Assembly (NCBI GenBank): GCA_965221845.1
Contig: OZ244919.1
Span: 868,001-932,000, forward strand
Direction: 5' to 3'
DNA: 64,000 nucleotides
From: JAJEFO01 sp965221845
GTDB lineage: Bacteria > Pseudomonadota > Alphaproteobacteria > Rhodobacterales > Rhodobacteraceae
The notes beneath the pieces are model-generated. The model made no database searches, was not told the origin of the DNA, and saw only the letters and a program-made list of their open reading frames with translations. Positions 50,091 to 59,399 of the stretch are shown here, one piece after another; positions within the stretch are counted from its first letter, which is position 1; the number at the start of each line of letters is the position of its first letter. A program made the translations under genes and the position numbers.

Positions 50091-51377
50091 TCAACGGGAT
50101 CGCAGAAATTCGTCGAATTTGCCGCGGCCCGTTGCCTTCGCGGTCCATCCTCCGGCCAGCCCCGCGGCAGGCGCGGCCACAAGCGACGCGCCCCTCCAGA
50201 CCGCGGGCGACGCCAGCAGGCTTTGGCGCGGCATGCCCGTGCCGCGCCACGGCGTGTCCTTCACGGCCTCGCCAAGGGCGCGCACCTCGAGCCCTTCCTC
50301 GTGCGGCCCGTCGAGAATCCAGCGGCCGTCCCAGGGCCGGTCAGTCGGCCCGGAGACGTCCCTGACCGCATTGAACTCCCGCGAAACGCGCCAGGCGCCC
50401 GGCTGGACGCGGTCGCCGGACCCGCGCGTCACGACACAGCCCGCCAGCGTGTGCCGTCCCGCTTCCCGCAGCGCGCGGTCGAGCTCGCGCATCGCGCCGG
50501 AGCGCGGCGGATACCTTCCCCCGCCGACCCAGGCAAGTGCGTGCCGGCGCAGGCGGAACGCGATCTCCCGCGGCGCGCGGCGCTCTTGCGCGCGCATGTC
50601 CGCAGTCAGGATCACGTCGCCATTCTCCTCCGACGCAAGCCGTTCCGCCTCGCGGCGAACGTAATGCTCCAGCGCTTCCCGTGCCGCGCCCATGTTCCTC
50701 GCGACCTCGGACAAGGCGCCGGCGTCGACGCCCAGCCCCGCCAGGGACCGCAGGCCGTCTCGGGCACGCACCCGATCGAACCTGGGGTCGCCGTTGGAAG
50801 GATCCTCGACCCAGGAAACGCCCCTGCGCCGGAGGTACTCCCGCCACTCCCCGCGTCCGTGGCCGATCATTGGACGGATCCACGTCACGCCATGCCGCGT
50901 GAACCGGCGGTCCATCTCGGAGAGCCCGTCCACGCCCGCCTTTCTCGCAAGACGCATCAGGAACGTCTCCGCGACATCGTCACGGGTATGGCCCAGCGCG
51001 ACCTGGTCGATGCCCGAGTCGTGCGCCCAGCCGCCGATGCGGCGATAGCGCGCCTCGCGCGCCTCTGCCTGGAGGTTGCCGGTTCCGCTCCATTTCCAGG
51101 CCAGCACCGTGTGAGGCGTGCCGGTCCCGGCGCACAGGCGCGCCACCGCCTCGATCTCCCCGGCCGCCTCCGGGCGCAGCCCATGATCCACGGTCACGGC
51201 CTCAACCGGAAAGCCCAGGCGCCGGCCGTGCCAGAGCATCGCGTCGAGGCAGGCGACCGAATCGCTGCCTCCGGACACGGCGACCCCAAGGCGCCGCGGG
51301 CGCACCCGCGCAAGAGGCCGGCCCGCCGAGTTCCTGATCATTTCGTCAAGTTCGTCGGCAGCGCGATTCACGGACAC
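50091..51377 (-). CDS. tilS: tRNA(Ile)-lysidine synthase
   Basis: 428-residue PP-loop ATPase converting C34 of tRNA-Ile(CAU) to lysidine, so that AUA is read as isoleucine. The N-terminal domain has the P-loop V-S-G-G-S-D-S near residue 35, V-D-H-G-L-R, L-G-H-T-R-D-D and R-P-M-I-G-H. The C-terminal domain is divergent, as common in Rhodobacterales. Its start overlaps cpoB by 10 bases, coupling it to the tol-pal operon; ftsH follows after ~70 bases. Confidence 0.92.
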   Translation of the reverse strand: MSVNRAADELDEMIRNSAGRPLARVRPRRLGVAVSGGSDSVACLDAMLWHGRRLGFPVEAVTVDHGLRPEAAGEIEAVARLCAGTGTPHTVLAWKWSGTGNLQAEAREARYRRIGGWAHDSGIDQVALGHTRDDVAETFLMRLARKAGVDGLSEMDRRFTRHGVTWIRPMIGHGRGEWREYLRRRGVSWVEDPSNGDPRFDRVRARDGLRSLAGLGVDAGALSEVARNMGAAREALEHYVRREAERLASEENGDVILTADMRAQERRAPREIAFRLRRHALAWVGGGRYPPRSGAMRELDRALREAGRHTLAGCVVTRGSGDRVQPGAWRVSREFNAVRDVSGPTDRPWDGRWILDGPHEEGLEVRALGEAVKDTPWRGTGMPRQSLLASPAVWRGASLVAAPAAGLAGGWTAKATGRGKFDEFLRSR

Positions 51378-52225
51378 GCCATGCCGGCCCGGGCCTCCTG
51401 CGCCTCGGCGGAGAACTCCGTGTCCGGAAACCTGACCGTGACTTCCGAGAGCGTGACGCAGGCTTCCTGCCCCTGCCCCAGCGTGTCAAGGGCGACGCCA
51501 AGCCTCAGCAGGGCCACAGGCGCCGTCGGGCCGTCCGGCGTGCCCGAATAGCTCTCCAGGTACGCGCGCGCGGCCTCGGAAATCCTGCCGAGCTCCGTCA
51601 GGGCCTCGCCGCGCAGCAGGTACGCGACCCCCGCAAACGGCCCGCCCTGGTACTTCTCGTTGAATTCCCGGAACCGCTCGGCCGCAGCCTCGAAGTCCCG
51701 CTGGTCGAAACTGGCCCTGGCGCGATCGAAGTCCGCCCTTTCCGCGTGCGCCAGCTCGACGCCGCCGGTGCCGGCGAGGCCGGACGGCAGGCCGCCGTCG
51801 GCCTGCATGACGCTGGCGGCGGCGTCGGCGGAGCCGGCCTCGCCGGACGGGGCGCCGCCCAGGGTCGTGGTCTCGCCCAGCCTTGTGATGTCGCAATCCG
51901 CTTCCAGTTCGCAGAGGCGGAACTCCAGGTCGCCGATCCGGTTCGTGCCGTCGTCCACGATCCGCTGGACGCGGTTCGTCAGGCGCTCGGACGCCGCCGT
52001 CAGGCGCCGCACTTCCGCCTCAAGCGCGTCGACGCGCTCCAGCACGCCGGCGCCTTCGAGCCGCCCTGCGGGCACGCCCGTTGTCGAAAGCTCGCGCCTG
52101 AGCCGCTGCATCTCGACGAACAGCACGGTCAGTTCCTGCCGGATGTCCGCGAGCGTCCGGTCCCGGTCCTGCGCGACGGCAGGCGCGGCGAGGAGCAGGG
52201 TTGCGAGAAACAGGGCGCGGATCAC
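51368..52225 (-). CDS. cpoB: Tol-Pal system protein YbgF/CpoB
   Basis: Periplasmic protein of 285 residues with a signal peptide (A-A-P-A-V-A-Q cleavage region), a coiled coil at ~25-115 (L-R-R-E-L-S; L-E-A-E-V-R-R-L) and TPR repeats in the last ~125 residues (F-D-Q-R-D-F-E-A-A; Y-L-L-R-G-E-A-L; A-Y-L-E-S-Y). The start of the TPR part, A-D-F-D-R-A-R-A-S-F, matches YbgF. CpoB links PBP1B activity to Tol during division. Follows pal by 10 bases. Confidence 0.9.
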   Translation of the reverse strand: MIRALFLATLLLAAPAVAQDRDRTLADIRQELTVLFVEMQRLRRELSTTGVPAGRLEGAGVLERVDALEAEVRRLTAASERLTNRVQRIVDDGTNRIGDLEFRLCELEADCDITRLGETTTLGGAPSGEAGSADAAASVMQADGGLPSGLAGTGGVELAHAERADFDRARASFDQRDFEAAAERFREFNEKYQGGPFAGVAYLLRGEALTELGRISEAARAYLESYSGTPDGPTAPVALLRLGVALDTLGQGQEACVTLSEVTVRFPDTEFSAEAQEARAGMACP

Positions 52226-52235
52226 GCGATCTCCT

Positions 52236-52730
52236 TCAGAGGCCTGCGCCTGCGGACAGCACGGTCACGGCACGGCGGTTGTGCATGTAGCAGGCTTCCT
52301 CCGAGCAGATCTCGATCGGCCGCTCCTTGCCGTAGCTGATTGTCCTCAGGCGCGCCGGATCGACACCCTGCGAGATGAGGTAGTTCTCCACCGTCGCCGC
52401 CCGCCGGGCGCCGAGCGCCAGGTTGTAGGCCTGGGTGCCCTGCTCGTCCGCATGGCCTTCGATGAGGGCCGCGTACTCGGGATTCGCCGCGAGCCAGTCG
52501 GCCTGGCCGTCAAGCGTGGCGCGCGCCGTCGGCGTGAGCGTCGACTGGTCCACGGCGAAAAGCACGCGATCGCCGACGGCCGCGCTGAAATAGGCCGCCG
52601 ACCGGGGGTCGTCGAACGAGCCGTGAGCGCCGGGAGCGCCCGCGGTGTCGGTGTCGGTGTCGAAACGGGCGGCCGGGCTGCAGGCGCCGAGCGCCACGAA
52701 GACGACAAGTAACGGTCTGAAGAGCGGCAT
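52236..52730 (-). CDS. pal: peptidoglycan-associated lipoprotein Pal
   Basis: Outer-membrane lipoprotein of 164 residues. The lipobox is V-A-L-G-A-C at ~12-17. The OmpA-like domain binds peptidoglycan through E-G-H-A-D-E-Q-G-T and Y-N-L-A-L-G-A-R-R-A. The late I-S-Y-G-K-E-R-P segment is a Pal signature. An unusual D-T-D-T-D-T stretch follows the lipid anchor. Partner of TolB and TolA encoded upstream. Confidence 0.95.
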   Translation of the reverse strand: MPLFRPLLVVFVALGACSPAARFDTDTDTAGAPGAHGSFDDPRSAAYFSAAVGDRVLFAVDQSTLTPTARATLDGQADWLAANPEYAALIEGHADEQGTQAYNLALGARRAATVENYLISQGVDPARLRTISYGKERPIEICSEEACYMHNRRAVTVLSAGAGL

Positions 52731-52757
52731 TGGATCACCTGCGACTGCTTTCTGCTG

Positions 52758-53090
52758 CTAGCGACATACATGACCCGTCGGCAAAGGCAACGAAAACAGC
52801 AAGCGGCGAACGCCGCCGCACACGCGAAGAGGCGAACCGCCGGCGTCGGGCGCTCGGCTGGCAGGCCCGAAGGCGGCGGCCTGCCGCCAGCGCGCCGTCG
52901 CCATGCGTCCGGCCGTCGCCGCAATCCGGCCTGCCGCGTTCCTTAGCTCAACACCCCGAGACGTGCGGGCGACGTCGGCGCCAGACCGTTCAAGGGCGGC
53001 CGAACGGTAGGCTTGAATCGCTTTCATCCGCTCCTTGATGGCGACGGTCTCCTTCTCCGGAGCGCCGGCGCGCACGGCGATCGAATCCAC
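52758..53090 (-). CDS. possible small protein between tolB and pal
   Basis: GTG 53090 is preceded by GGGAG at five bases and opens a 110-codon frame in the usual position for a gene between tolB and pal. The first ~60 residues (R-A-G-A-P-E-K-E-T-V-A-I-K-E-R-M-K-A-I-Q-A-Y) look like real helical protein; the remainder is Arg/Pro-rich and may be out of frame. In most relatives pal follows tolB closely, so the ~580-base gap here is itself unusual. Unrecognised. Confidence 0.35.
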   Translation of the reverse strand: MDSIAVRAGAPEKETVAIKERMKAIQAYRSAALERSGADVARTSRGVELRNAAGRIAATAGRMATARWRQAAAFGPASRAPDAGGSPLRVCGGVRRLLFSLPLPTGHVCR

Positions 53091-53307
53091 TGATTCTCCC
53101 TTTTGGCGCTGGTGACGAAACCCGCCTGCCGGCCTGCAGGGAGGCGTGGCGGAGCCCGGCTGCCGGCTGTGCCGCCTCAGGCCGTCACAGAGGATGACGA
53201 AGACGCCCCGCAAACGGGGGCCCTGTCGCTCAGGAAGTGGTTTCGCCGCCCTGCCTTCGGGCCGCGGGGCCGACTGGCGGCAACGCCGGCCCGTGCGCGA
53301 GAGGCCG

Positions 53308-54639
53308 TCAGGGAAGGAGCGGCGACCACGCCGGGTCGGATGCCGCCGTCTCGGTGCGCACCCGCCTGAGATTGCGCCCGGAAATGTCCACGGAGAAGAG
53401 TGCCGGCCTGCCCTCCGCCCCCGCGCTGTGGCGGGTGAACATCAGCACGCGGCCGTTCGGGGACCATGTCGGGCCCTCGTCGAGGAACGATGCCGTCAGG
53501 AGCCTTTCGGCCGAGCCGTCCGAGCGCATCACGCCGATATGGAAGCGGCCTGCATTCTGCTTGGTGAACGCGATGAAGTCGCCTCTCGGCGACCAGACCG
53601 GCGTGCCGTAGCGCCCCGGCCCGAAGCTGATCCTCGCGGGCCGGCCGCCGGAGGCCGGCATCACGTAGATCTGCTGGCTGCCCGACCTGTCGCTTTCGAA
53701 GACGATCCGGCTTCCGTCCGGCGAGAACGACGGGGCCGTCTCGATCGAAGGGGCGGACGTCAGCCGGGTGCGCCGCTGCGTCGCGACGTCCAGCATGTAG
53801 ATGTCGGTGTTTCCGCGGCGCGCTTCGGAATAGACCACGGTCCGGCCGTCCGGCGCGTAACGGGGGGCGAACGTCATCGATTCGGCGTCTATGGCCAGTG
53901 CCGTCTTGTCGACGCGGCCGACCTTGAGTTCGTATATCTGCGGAAACCCGGTCTCGTAGCTCGTGAACAGTATCCTGTCGCCGGTCGGCGAGAACCGGGG
54001 CGCGAGAACGATTGACGACGCGTCCGTCAGGTGGCTGACGTTCTCGCCGTCATAGTCCATGATCGCGAGCCGCTTCCGGCGGTTGTCCTTCGGCCCCGTC
54101 GCCTCCACGTACGCCACCCGGCTGTCGAAATACCCGCCCTCCCCGGTGATCCGGGAATAGACCTGGTCCGCGACCTTGTGCGCCACGCGCCGCCAGCTTT
54201 CCGCGGCCCCCGCGAACTGAAGCCCGTCGCCGAGCGGCGCGTCGGCAAACACGTCGAAGAGGCGGAACCTGGCAAGAAGCCGCCCGTCTGGGGTGAGCGC
54301 GACCGACCCGACGACCAGGGCCTCCACGTTGATCGTCCTCCAGTCCGCGTAGGCCACCGGAGCGTCGAAGTCCGTCACCTGGCTGACATAGGCCTGACGC
54401 GGAACGTCCCGGAAGAGGCCGGTTCCGGCGAGGTCGCCCGCCACCACCTCCGTGATCCTCTCGGCGTAGGCCCCGGCAGCGGCGTTCTCCGCAAGAAACG
54501 GCGCAACGGCGATCATCACCGGCTCGATCACGCCTTCGGTGATCTCGATCCGCAGGGGCCCTGCCCGGTCCTGGGCCGGCGCCTGCGTTGCGAGCGCGAC
54601 GGCGAGCGCGACGGCGAGCGACTGGAGAGATTGCGTCAT
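53308..54639 (-). CDS. tolB: Tol-Pal translocation protein TolB
   Basis: Periplasmic protein of 443 residues: signal peptide (A-T-Q-A-P-A-Q), an N-terminal alpha/beta domain with I-A-V-A-P-F, and a six-bladed beta-propeller of repeats with P-x-F-S-P-x-G-x-R-I (A-P-R-F-S-P-T-G-D-R-I; A-P-S-F-S-P-D-G-S-R-I; G-P-T-W-S-P-N-G-R-V). It relays TolA action to Pal. Its ATG overlaps the tolA stop (54639-54636). Confidence 0.95.
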   Translation of the reverse strand: MTQSLQSLAVALAVALATQAPAQDRAGPLRIEITEGVIEPVMIAVAPFLAENAAAGAYAERITEVVAGDLAGTGLFRDVPRQAYVSQVTDFDAPVAYADWRTINVEALVVGSVALTPDGRLLARFRLFDVFADAPLGDGLQFAGAAESWRRVAHKVADQVYSRITGEGGYFDSRVAYVEATGPKDNRRKRLAIMDYDGENVSHLTDASSIVLAPRFSPTGDRILFTSYETGFPQIYELKVGRVDKTALAIDAESMTFAPRYAPDGRTVVYSEARRGNTDIYMLDVATQRRTRLTSAPSIETAPSFSPDGSRIVFESDRSGSQQIYVMPASGGRPARISFGPGRYGTPVWSPRGDFIAFTKQNAGRFHIGVMRSDGSAERLLTASFLDEGPTWSPNGRVLMFTRHSAGAEGRPALFSVDISGRNLRRVRTETAASDPAWSPLLP

Positions 54640-55733
54640 CGGAACTGCATTCCTTCCGCGTTGAAGGTTGCCTCTACTTCGCGCCACCGGCCGTACTTTT
54701 CGGCCGGAAGCTCGAATCCCTCTCTGCCACAGCGGATGATGGCGCGTCGAGCGGCCTCGAACGCCCGGCGCGCATCCGCCTCGCTGCCGCCTTCGAACGC
54801 GCCCATCGCGATCGATTCCACGACGGGCACGCCGTCCCGCCGCAACCCGAAGGTCACGACGACCCTTGTCGCGCGCGCGCCGATCGACAGGCTTCCGACA
54901 TTCCAGCATCGCCCGACCGCGAGGCCGAACGCCTCCTTCTCGCCGGCGGTCAGGGGCGGTCCGGGCCGCGCGGCGCCTCGGGACTCCGCGTCCGCATCGG
55001 AAAGCGCCGCAGCGCTTCCGGACTCGCGCGGGACGGCGTCCGGCGCGGGGAGGGGGGAGCGCGACGGCCGCGCTCTCGGCCGCCTCGAGCTGGCGTCGGC
55101 ATTGGTCTCCGCTTCCTCGGCCTCGGTCACTATGCGGTCGCTGGCCTCCTCCGGCGCCTGCGGCGTGTCCGGCTCCCGGACCTGCTCCGGCGAGGCCTCT
55201 GGAACGGGAGCGGTCGCCTCGACCAGGTCCGCTCCCGTTTCCGCCTCGGGCGGCGGCGCGGGCTGCGGCACCGGCGCGATGCGGGGCGCGGGCGCGGCAA
55301 CCTGGTCGGGCAGGACGCTCGCCCCGTCGATGGCCGAAGGCGGCAGTGGCGCCGTCGGCACGCCTTCGTCGACCTCCGCCCCCGGGGCGGGCTGGTCGAT
55401 CGCGAGATCCGGAGCGTCGGGGCTTTCCGGAGCCTCCAGCGGATCGGGCATGGCAAGTTCCGTCGCCGCAACGGCCGGCGGGGCCCGCGGCGCCTCGTCC
55501 GCTTCGGGCGGGTCCGCTTCGGGCGCGTCGGCCTGCGTTCGCGGCGCGGCGCCCGGCGGGGCCAGCGCCGCGAGCTCCTGTTCGGAAAGGATCGTCACCT
55601 CGGACAGGACCACGGCCTCGGACTGACGGTTGCTGGCCAGGGGGCCGGCAAGGAACGCCGCCAGGATGAACGCGACATGCCCCGCGCCCGAGATGTACCA
55701 GCCCCGGCGCAATCCTCCCTCACCCGCCTCCAA
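54636..55733 (-). CDS. tolA: TolA-type energy-transducing protein
   Basis: 365 residues: one N-terminal membrane helix (~16-32), a long Pro/Ala/Glu-rich periplasmic linker (~55-260) and a C-terminal globular domain (F-G-L-A-V-G-R-C-W-N; V-V-V-T-F-G-L). The E-P/A-P-rich linker replaces the Lys/Ala helix of enterobacterial TolA, as in other alphaproteobacteria. It bridges TolQR to TolB/Pal. Overlaps tolR by 14 bases and tolB by 4. Confidence 0.9.
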   Translation of the reverse strand: MEAGEGGLRRGWYISGAGHVAFILAAFLAGPLASNRQSEAVVLSEVTILSEQELAALAPPGAAPRTQADAPEADPPEADEAPRAPPAVAATELAMPDPLEAPESPDAPDLAIDQPAPGAEVDEGVPTAPLPPSAIDGASVLPDQVAAPAPRIAPVPQPAPPPEAETGADLVEATAPVPEASPEQVREPDTPQAPEEASDRIVTEAEEAETNADASSRRPRARPSRSPLPAPDAVPRESGSAAALSDADAESRGAARPGPPLTAGEKEAFGLAVGRCWNVGSLSIGARATRVVVTFGLRRDGVPVVESIAMGAFEGGSEADARRAFEAARRAIIRCGREGFELPAEKYGRWREVEATFNAEGMQFR

Positions 55734-56181
55734 GTCGCGGCCCGCCCACGTCGGTCACGAGCCCGATGTCCGTGATTCCCGACGCATTGAGGGCTCCCAT
55801 GACCTGCACGACGCGGGCGTAGGGGACCGCGCCGTCCGCCCGCACGAAGACGCGCCTGGACGCCCGTTCGCTCAGGACGGCGCGAAGGCGGGGCACGATC
55901 TCCCCTTCGGCGACCTCGGTCGTCTGTATCATCGTGAGCCCGTCCGCTGTCAGCGTGACGGTCAGCGGCTCCTCCCGCTCGCTCGGGAGGGCCTGGGCCG
56001 CGGTCCGGGGCAGATCCACGGGAACGCCGACCGTCTGGAGCGGGGCGGCGACCATGAATATGACCAGCAGCACGAGCATCACGTCCACGAAGGGCGTGAC
56101 GTTGATTTCGGACATGGGCCGCGCGCGCCGCCGCCGGCGGCGGTCGCGGGCCCGTTCGCTCTCGACGGCCGCGGCGCCCAT
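55720..56181 (-). CDS. tolR: TolR proton-channel subunit (ExbD family)
   Basis: 153 residues with one membrane helix near residues 30-50. The opening M-S-E-I-N-V-T-P-F-V-D-V-M-L-V-L-L contains the essential aspartate. The C-terminal periplasmic domain has V-F-V-R-A-D-G-A-V-P-Y. It forms the proton-driven motor with TolQ, whose stop it abuts at 56181. Confidence 0.94.
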   Translation of the reverse strand: MGAAAVESERARDRRRRRRARPMSEINVTPFVDVMLVLLVIFMVAAPLQTVGVPVDLPRTAAQALPSEREEPLTVTLTADGLTMIQTTEVAEGEIVPRLRAVLSERASRRVFVRADGAVPYARVVQVMGALNASGITDIGLVTDVGGPRLGGG

Positions 56182-56879
56182 CAGTCCCGGTCCAGCTGGC
56201 GGGACAGTATGGTTGCGAACTCGTCGGCGAAACTCTCGTAGCCCGCTATGATGCGGCCGCTGTCCGCGGAAAGCTTGTTGTAGAAGATCACCGCGGGAAT
56301 GGCCGCGAGGAGCCCGAGACCGGTGGCAAGAAGCGCCTCGGCGATTCCGGGCGCGACGACCGCAAGGCTCGTGCTCTGCTGCTGCCCGATCTCGATGAAG
56401 GCCGACATGATGCCCCAGACGGTGCCGAACAGCCCGACGAACGGGGCGGTCGAGCCGATCGTCGCGAGCAGCGGCAGGCCTTTCTGCAACTGGTCGGCCT
56501 CTTTCTGGATCGCGACGTCCATCGAGCGGTCAATCCGCGCATGCGCCCCGGCGATGGCCGCCCCGTCCGCCTTGTGCGACCGCCGCCACTCGGTCATTCC
56601 GGCGACGAAGACGCGCTCGGCCCGCCCCGGCGGGGCCGGCCCCAGCGCGTCGCAGAGCGTTTCCAGCGGCTCGCCCGACCAGAAGGCCGCCTCGAACCTC
56701 TGCGTCTCGCGTCTCGCGCGCCAGTACTGCCCGTGCTTGTTGATGATGACGGCCCAGCACCAGAAGGAGGCGAGGACAAGCATCACCATCACGATCTTGA
56801 CGACGACGGTGGCGCGCGCGAAGAGCGCCCACATGGAGAAGTCCGTCTCCTGCACCAGCGCAAGGGTTTCCGCTTCCAT
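56181..56879 (-). CDS. tolQ: TolQ proton-channel subunit (ExbB family)
   Basis: 232-residue inner-membrane protein with three helices. Typical segments: T-D-F-S-M-W-A-L-F near the N-terminus, L-A-T-I-G-S-T-A-P-F-V-G-L-F-G-T-V-W-G-I-M, and A-P-G-I-A-E-A-L-L-A-T-G-L-G-L. With TolR it energises TolA. First of the tolQRAB-pal run; ybgC lies 115 bases upstream. Confidence 0.95.
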   Translation of the reverse strand: MEAETLALVQETDFSMWALFARATVVVKIVMVMLVLASFWCWAVIINKHGQYWRARRETQRFEAAFWSGEPLETLCDALGPAPPGRAERVFVAGMTEWRRSHKADGAAIAGAHARIDRSMDVAIQKEADQLQKGLPLLATIGSTAPFVGLFGTVWGIMSAFIEIGQQQSTSLAVVAPGIAEALLATGLGLLAAIPAVIFYNKLSADSGRIIAGYESFADEFATILSRQLDRD

Positions 56880-56994
56880 CGCTCGGCTCTCTCGCTGTTC
56901 CGCCCCGGGATCCCGGGTCCCTCATGCGCACGGACACTAGCCCGGCGCCGGGCGAATTGGAACAAGCCGGAGCCGCGCCGCGGATCACGGCGCA

Positions 56995-57387
56995 TCATGA
57001 GTCAAGGCGTCGGCGAACTTCCGCCGGAAACCTGGCCGCTCGCCCGCCCTCGGCAAGCGCGACGAGGGTCACCTTGGCGGCAAACAGCGCCACGCCGTCC
57101 CGCGACACGCTCTGCGCCAGCGAGATCCGCGCGCCGGAATGCGACGACAGGCGGGTCTCCACGACGAGGTCATCCCCGAACCGCGCCGGCGACAGGTAGT
57201 CGGCCTCGATGCGGCGCACCGCGAACACGATGCCAAGGCCGTCCTTCAGGCCCGCCTGGTCCACCCCCTTCTCGCGCACCCACTCGGTCCTGGCGCGCTC
57301 GATGAACTTCAGGTAGTTGGCATGGTAAACGATGCCCGCGAGATCGGTGTCCTCGTAGTAGACGCGGATCCTGAAACAATGGGGCAT
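56995..57387 (-). CDS. ybgC: acyl-CoA thioesterase YbgC
   Basis: 130-residue hot-dog-fold thioesterase of the 4-hydroxybenzoyl-CoA type. The signature V-Y-Y-E-D-T-D-L-A-G-I-V-Y-H-A-N-Y-L (catalytic Asp) at residues ~9-26 is clear, followed by F-I-E-R-A-R-T-E. It commonly heads the tol-pal operon and interacts with phospholipid metabolism proteins. Confidence 0.93.
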   Translation of the reverse strand: MPHCFRIRVYYEDTDLAGIVYHANYLKFIERARTEWVREKGVDQAGLKDGLGIVFAVRRIEADYLSPARFGDDLVVETRLSSHSGARISLAQSVSRDGVALFAAKVTLVALAEGGRAARFPAEVRRRLDS

Positions 57388-57670
57388 TCAGCTGCCTCGC
57401 TTCGACCGGACCCTGCCCGGCAGCCCGTGCGCATCCGGCCTGTCAATGCCGCCGGGCGGCAGTACCGTTCCGCGGACGCGCCGGCAAGGCCGGTTCCGCG
57501 CGGGACCCGGGATCCGCCACCGGAACCCGCGGCGCCCTCGCAAGGCACCTGCCGCCCGCGCCGTCTCGAACGGCTTGCGCAAGGGCGGCGCGCGAGCGTT
57601 TCCATGCCGGAACCGGAAGGGCGGCGGGCCGATCCGTGCCTCCATGCGCTTCGGCGTCTCGTCCCGCGCC

Positions 57671-58726
57671 TCAGAGCAGCGCGCCCTGCCCGGACGGCTC
57701 GGGGGGCGGGAGACCCAGATGCCTCCATGCGCTGGGGGTGAGCATCCGCCCCCGGGGCGTTCTCTGTATGAAGCCCTGCTGCAGCAGGTACGGCTCGATG
57801 ACCTCGTCGATCGCGTCCCTGCTTTCGGACATCGCCGCCGAGATCGTGTCGGCGCCGACCGGCCCGCCCTGGTAGCTTTCCGCGATCAGGGTCAGGTACT
57901 TCCTGTCCGCGCCGTCGAGTCCCCGGCCGTCCACGCCGAGCCGCGTCAGCGCCCCGTCGGCCAGTTCGCGCGTCAGCCGCCCGTCCGACTCGACGACGGC
58001 GAAGTCCACGACCCGACGCAGCAGCCGGCCGGCGATTCTCGGCGTGCCGCGGGCGCGGCGGGCGATCTCGCGCGCGCCGCCTTCGCCGGTCTCGATCCCC
58101 ATGAGGCGTGCGCCGCGCGAGACGATCGCGTGGAGCTCCTCGTCCGTATAGAACTGCAGCCGGACGGGGATCCCGAACCGGTCGCGCAGGGGCGTCGTCA
58201 GAAGGCCCAGGCGGGTCGTGGCGCCCACCAGCGTGAACGGCTGAAGCTCAATGCGAACCGTCCTTGCAGCCGGCCCCTCGCCGATCACGAGATCAAGCTC
58301 GAAGTCCTCCATCGCCGGGTAGAGCACCTCTTCCACGGCCGGATTCAGCCGGTGGATCTCGTCGATGAAGAGCACGTCCCGGGCCTCGAGGTTTGTCAGG
58401 ATCGCCGCGAGGTCCCCCGCCTTTGCCAGGACGGGTCCGGAGGTCATGCGGAAATTGACTCCCAGCTCGCGCGCGATGATCTGCGCAAGCGTCGTCTTCC
58501 CCAGCCCCGGGGGCCCGTGGAACAGCACGTGGTCCATCGCCTCGCCGCGCCGCTTCGCGCTCTCGACGAACACGCGCAGGTTCGCCCTGGCGTCGGCCTG
58601 CCCGATGAAGTCGTTGAGCGTCCTGGGCCGAAGCGCCCGATCCGCGTCCTCCGGCCTCGGCTCAGGCCGAAGCGCCGGGTCCGGCTCGCTCACGGCCGGC
58701 CCGCCCGCCGGACGCGGCACGGGCAT
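57671..58726 (-). CDS. ruvB: Holliday junction helicase subunit RuvB
   Basis: 351-residue AAA+ motor of branch migration. R-P-R-T-L-N-D-F-I-G-Q start, Walker A G-P-P-G-L-G-K-T-T near residue 69, Walker B L-F-I-D-E-I-H-R-L, sensor 1 G-A-T-T-R, and the C-terminal winged helix with G-F-I-Q-R-T-P-R-G-R. It follows ruvA by 31 bases. ybgC lies 284 bases downstream with nothing recognised between. Confidence 0.97.
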   Translation of the reverse strand: MPVPRPAGGPAVSEPDPALRPEPRPEDADRALRPRTLNDFIGQADARANLRVFVESAKRRGEAMDHVLFHGPPGLGKTTLAQIIARELGVNFRMTSGPVLAKAGDLAAILTNLEARDVLFIDEIHRLNPAVEEVLYPAMEDFELDLVIGEGPAARTVRIELQPFTLVGATTRLGLLTTPLRDRFGIPVRLQFYTDEELHAIVSRGARLMGIETGEGGAREIARRARGTPRIAGRLLRRVVDFAVVESDGRLTRELADGALTRLGVDGRGLDGADRKYLTLIAESYQGGPVGADTISAAMSESRDAIDEVIEPYLLQQGFIQRTPRGRMLTPSAWRHLGLPPPEPSGQGALL

Positions 58727-58757
58727 TGACGCCGGGACGTGCTGTCGGGAAAGGGGC

Positions 58758-59399
58758 TCATGTCTTCGGCGACAGTCTCTTCAATGCCTCGCGGATCAGG
58801 GCTGCGGTGTCCGGATCCTCCGTCATTCCGGCGGCTTCGGCCACGGCCGCCGCCGCCTCTCCCGGAGCGTAGCCGAGGTTCCGGAGCGCGGACAGCGCCT
58901 CCGCCTGCCCTGCAGCCCCGGACGCCGTTCCGGCGACCGGCCCGCGCTCCGGGCCGCCGCCGGATTCGGGAACGGCGCCGCCCTGCATCGCCATCATTTC
59001 GGGGGCCTTTCCCTTGAGCTCGTTCACGACTCGCTGCGCGATCTTGGGGCCCACGCCCGGCGCGGCCCTGATCGACGCCCAGTCGCCAAGAGCGATCGCG
59101 CGGGCCACGCCATCAGGCCCCAGGGTCCCGAGAATCGCCATCGAGGCGCGCGCCCCGATCCCCTGAACCCCGATCAGGAGCCGATGCCAGTCCCGCTCCA
59201 TGGGCGTGATGAAGCCGAAGAGCTGCAGGAGATCCTCGCGCACGAGGAGATCCGTGTGGAGCGATGCCGCCTCTCCCGGGCCGGGCAGCGCCGCCAAGGT
59301 CCGCTCGCTTGCGAACACGACATAGCCGACTCCGCCGACGTCCAGAAGGACGTGGTCGCTTGCGCGATGTGCGATCCTGCCTGACAGGCGCCCGATCAT
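58758..59399 (-). CDS. ruvA: Holliday junction DNA-binding subunit RuvA
   Basis: 213 residues. The OB-fold N-terminus (M-I-G-R-L-S-G; D-V-G-G-V-G-Y-V-V) and helix-hairpin-helix motifs (L-I-G-V-Q-G-I-G-A-R-A-S; I-R-A-A-P-G-V-G-P-K-I-A-Q-R) hold the junction. The C-terminal domain III (A-L-S-A-L-R-N-L-G-Y) contacts RuvB. Overlaps ruvC by ATGA at its start. Confidence 0.95.
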   Translation of the reverse strand: MIGRLSGRIAHRASDHVLLDVGGVGYVVFASERTLAALPGPGEAASLHTDLLVREDLLQLFGFITPMERDWHRLLIGVQGIGARASMAILGTLGPDGVARAIALGDWASIRAAPGVGPKIAQRVVNELKGKAPEMMAMQGGAVPESGGGPERGPVAGTASGAAGQAEALSALRNLGYAPGEAAAAVAEAAGMTEDPDTAALIREALKRLSPKT

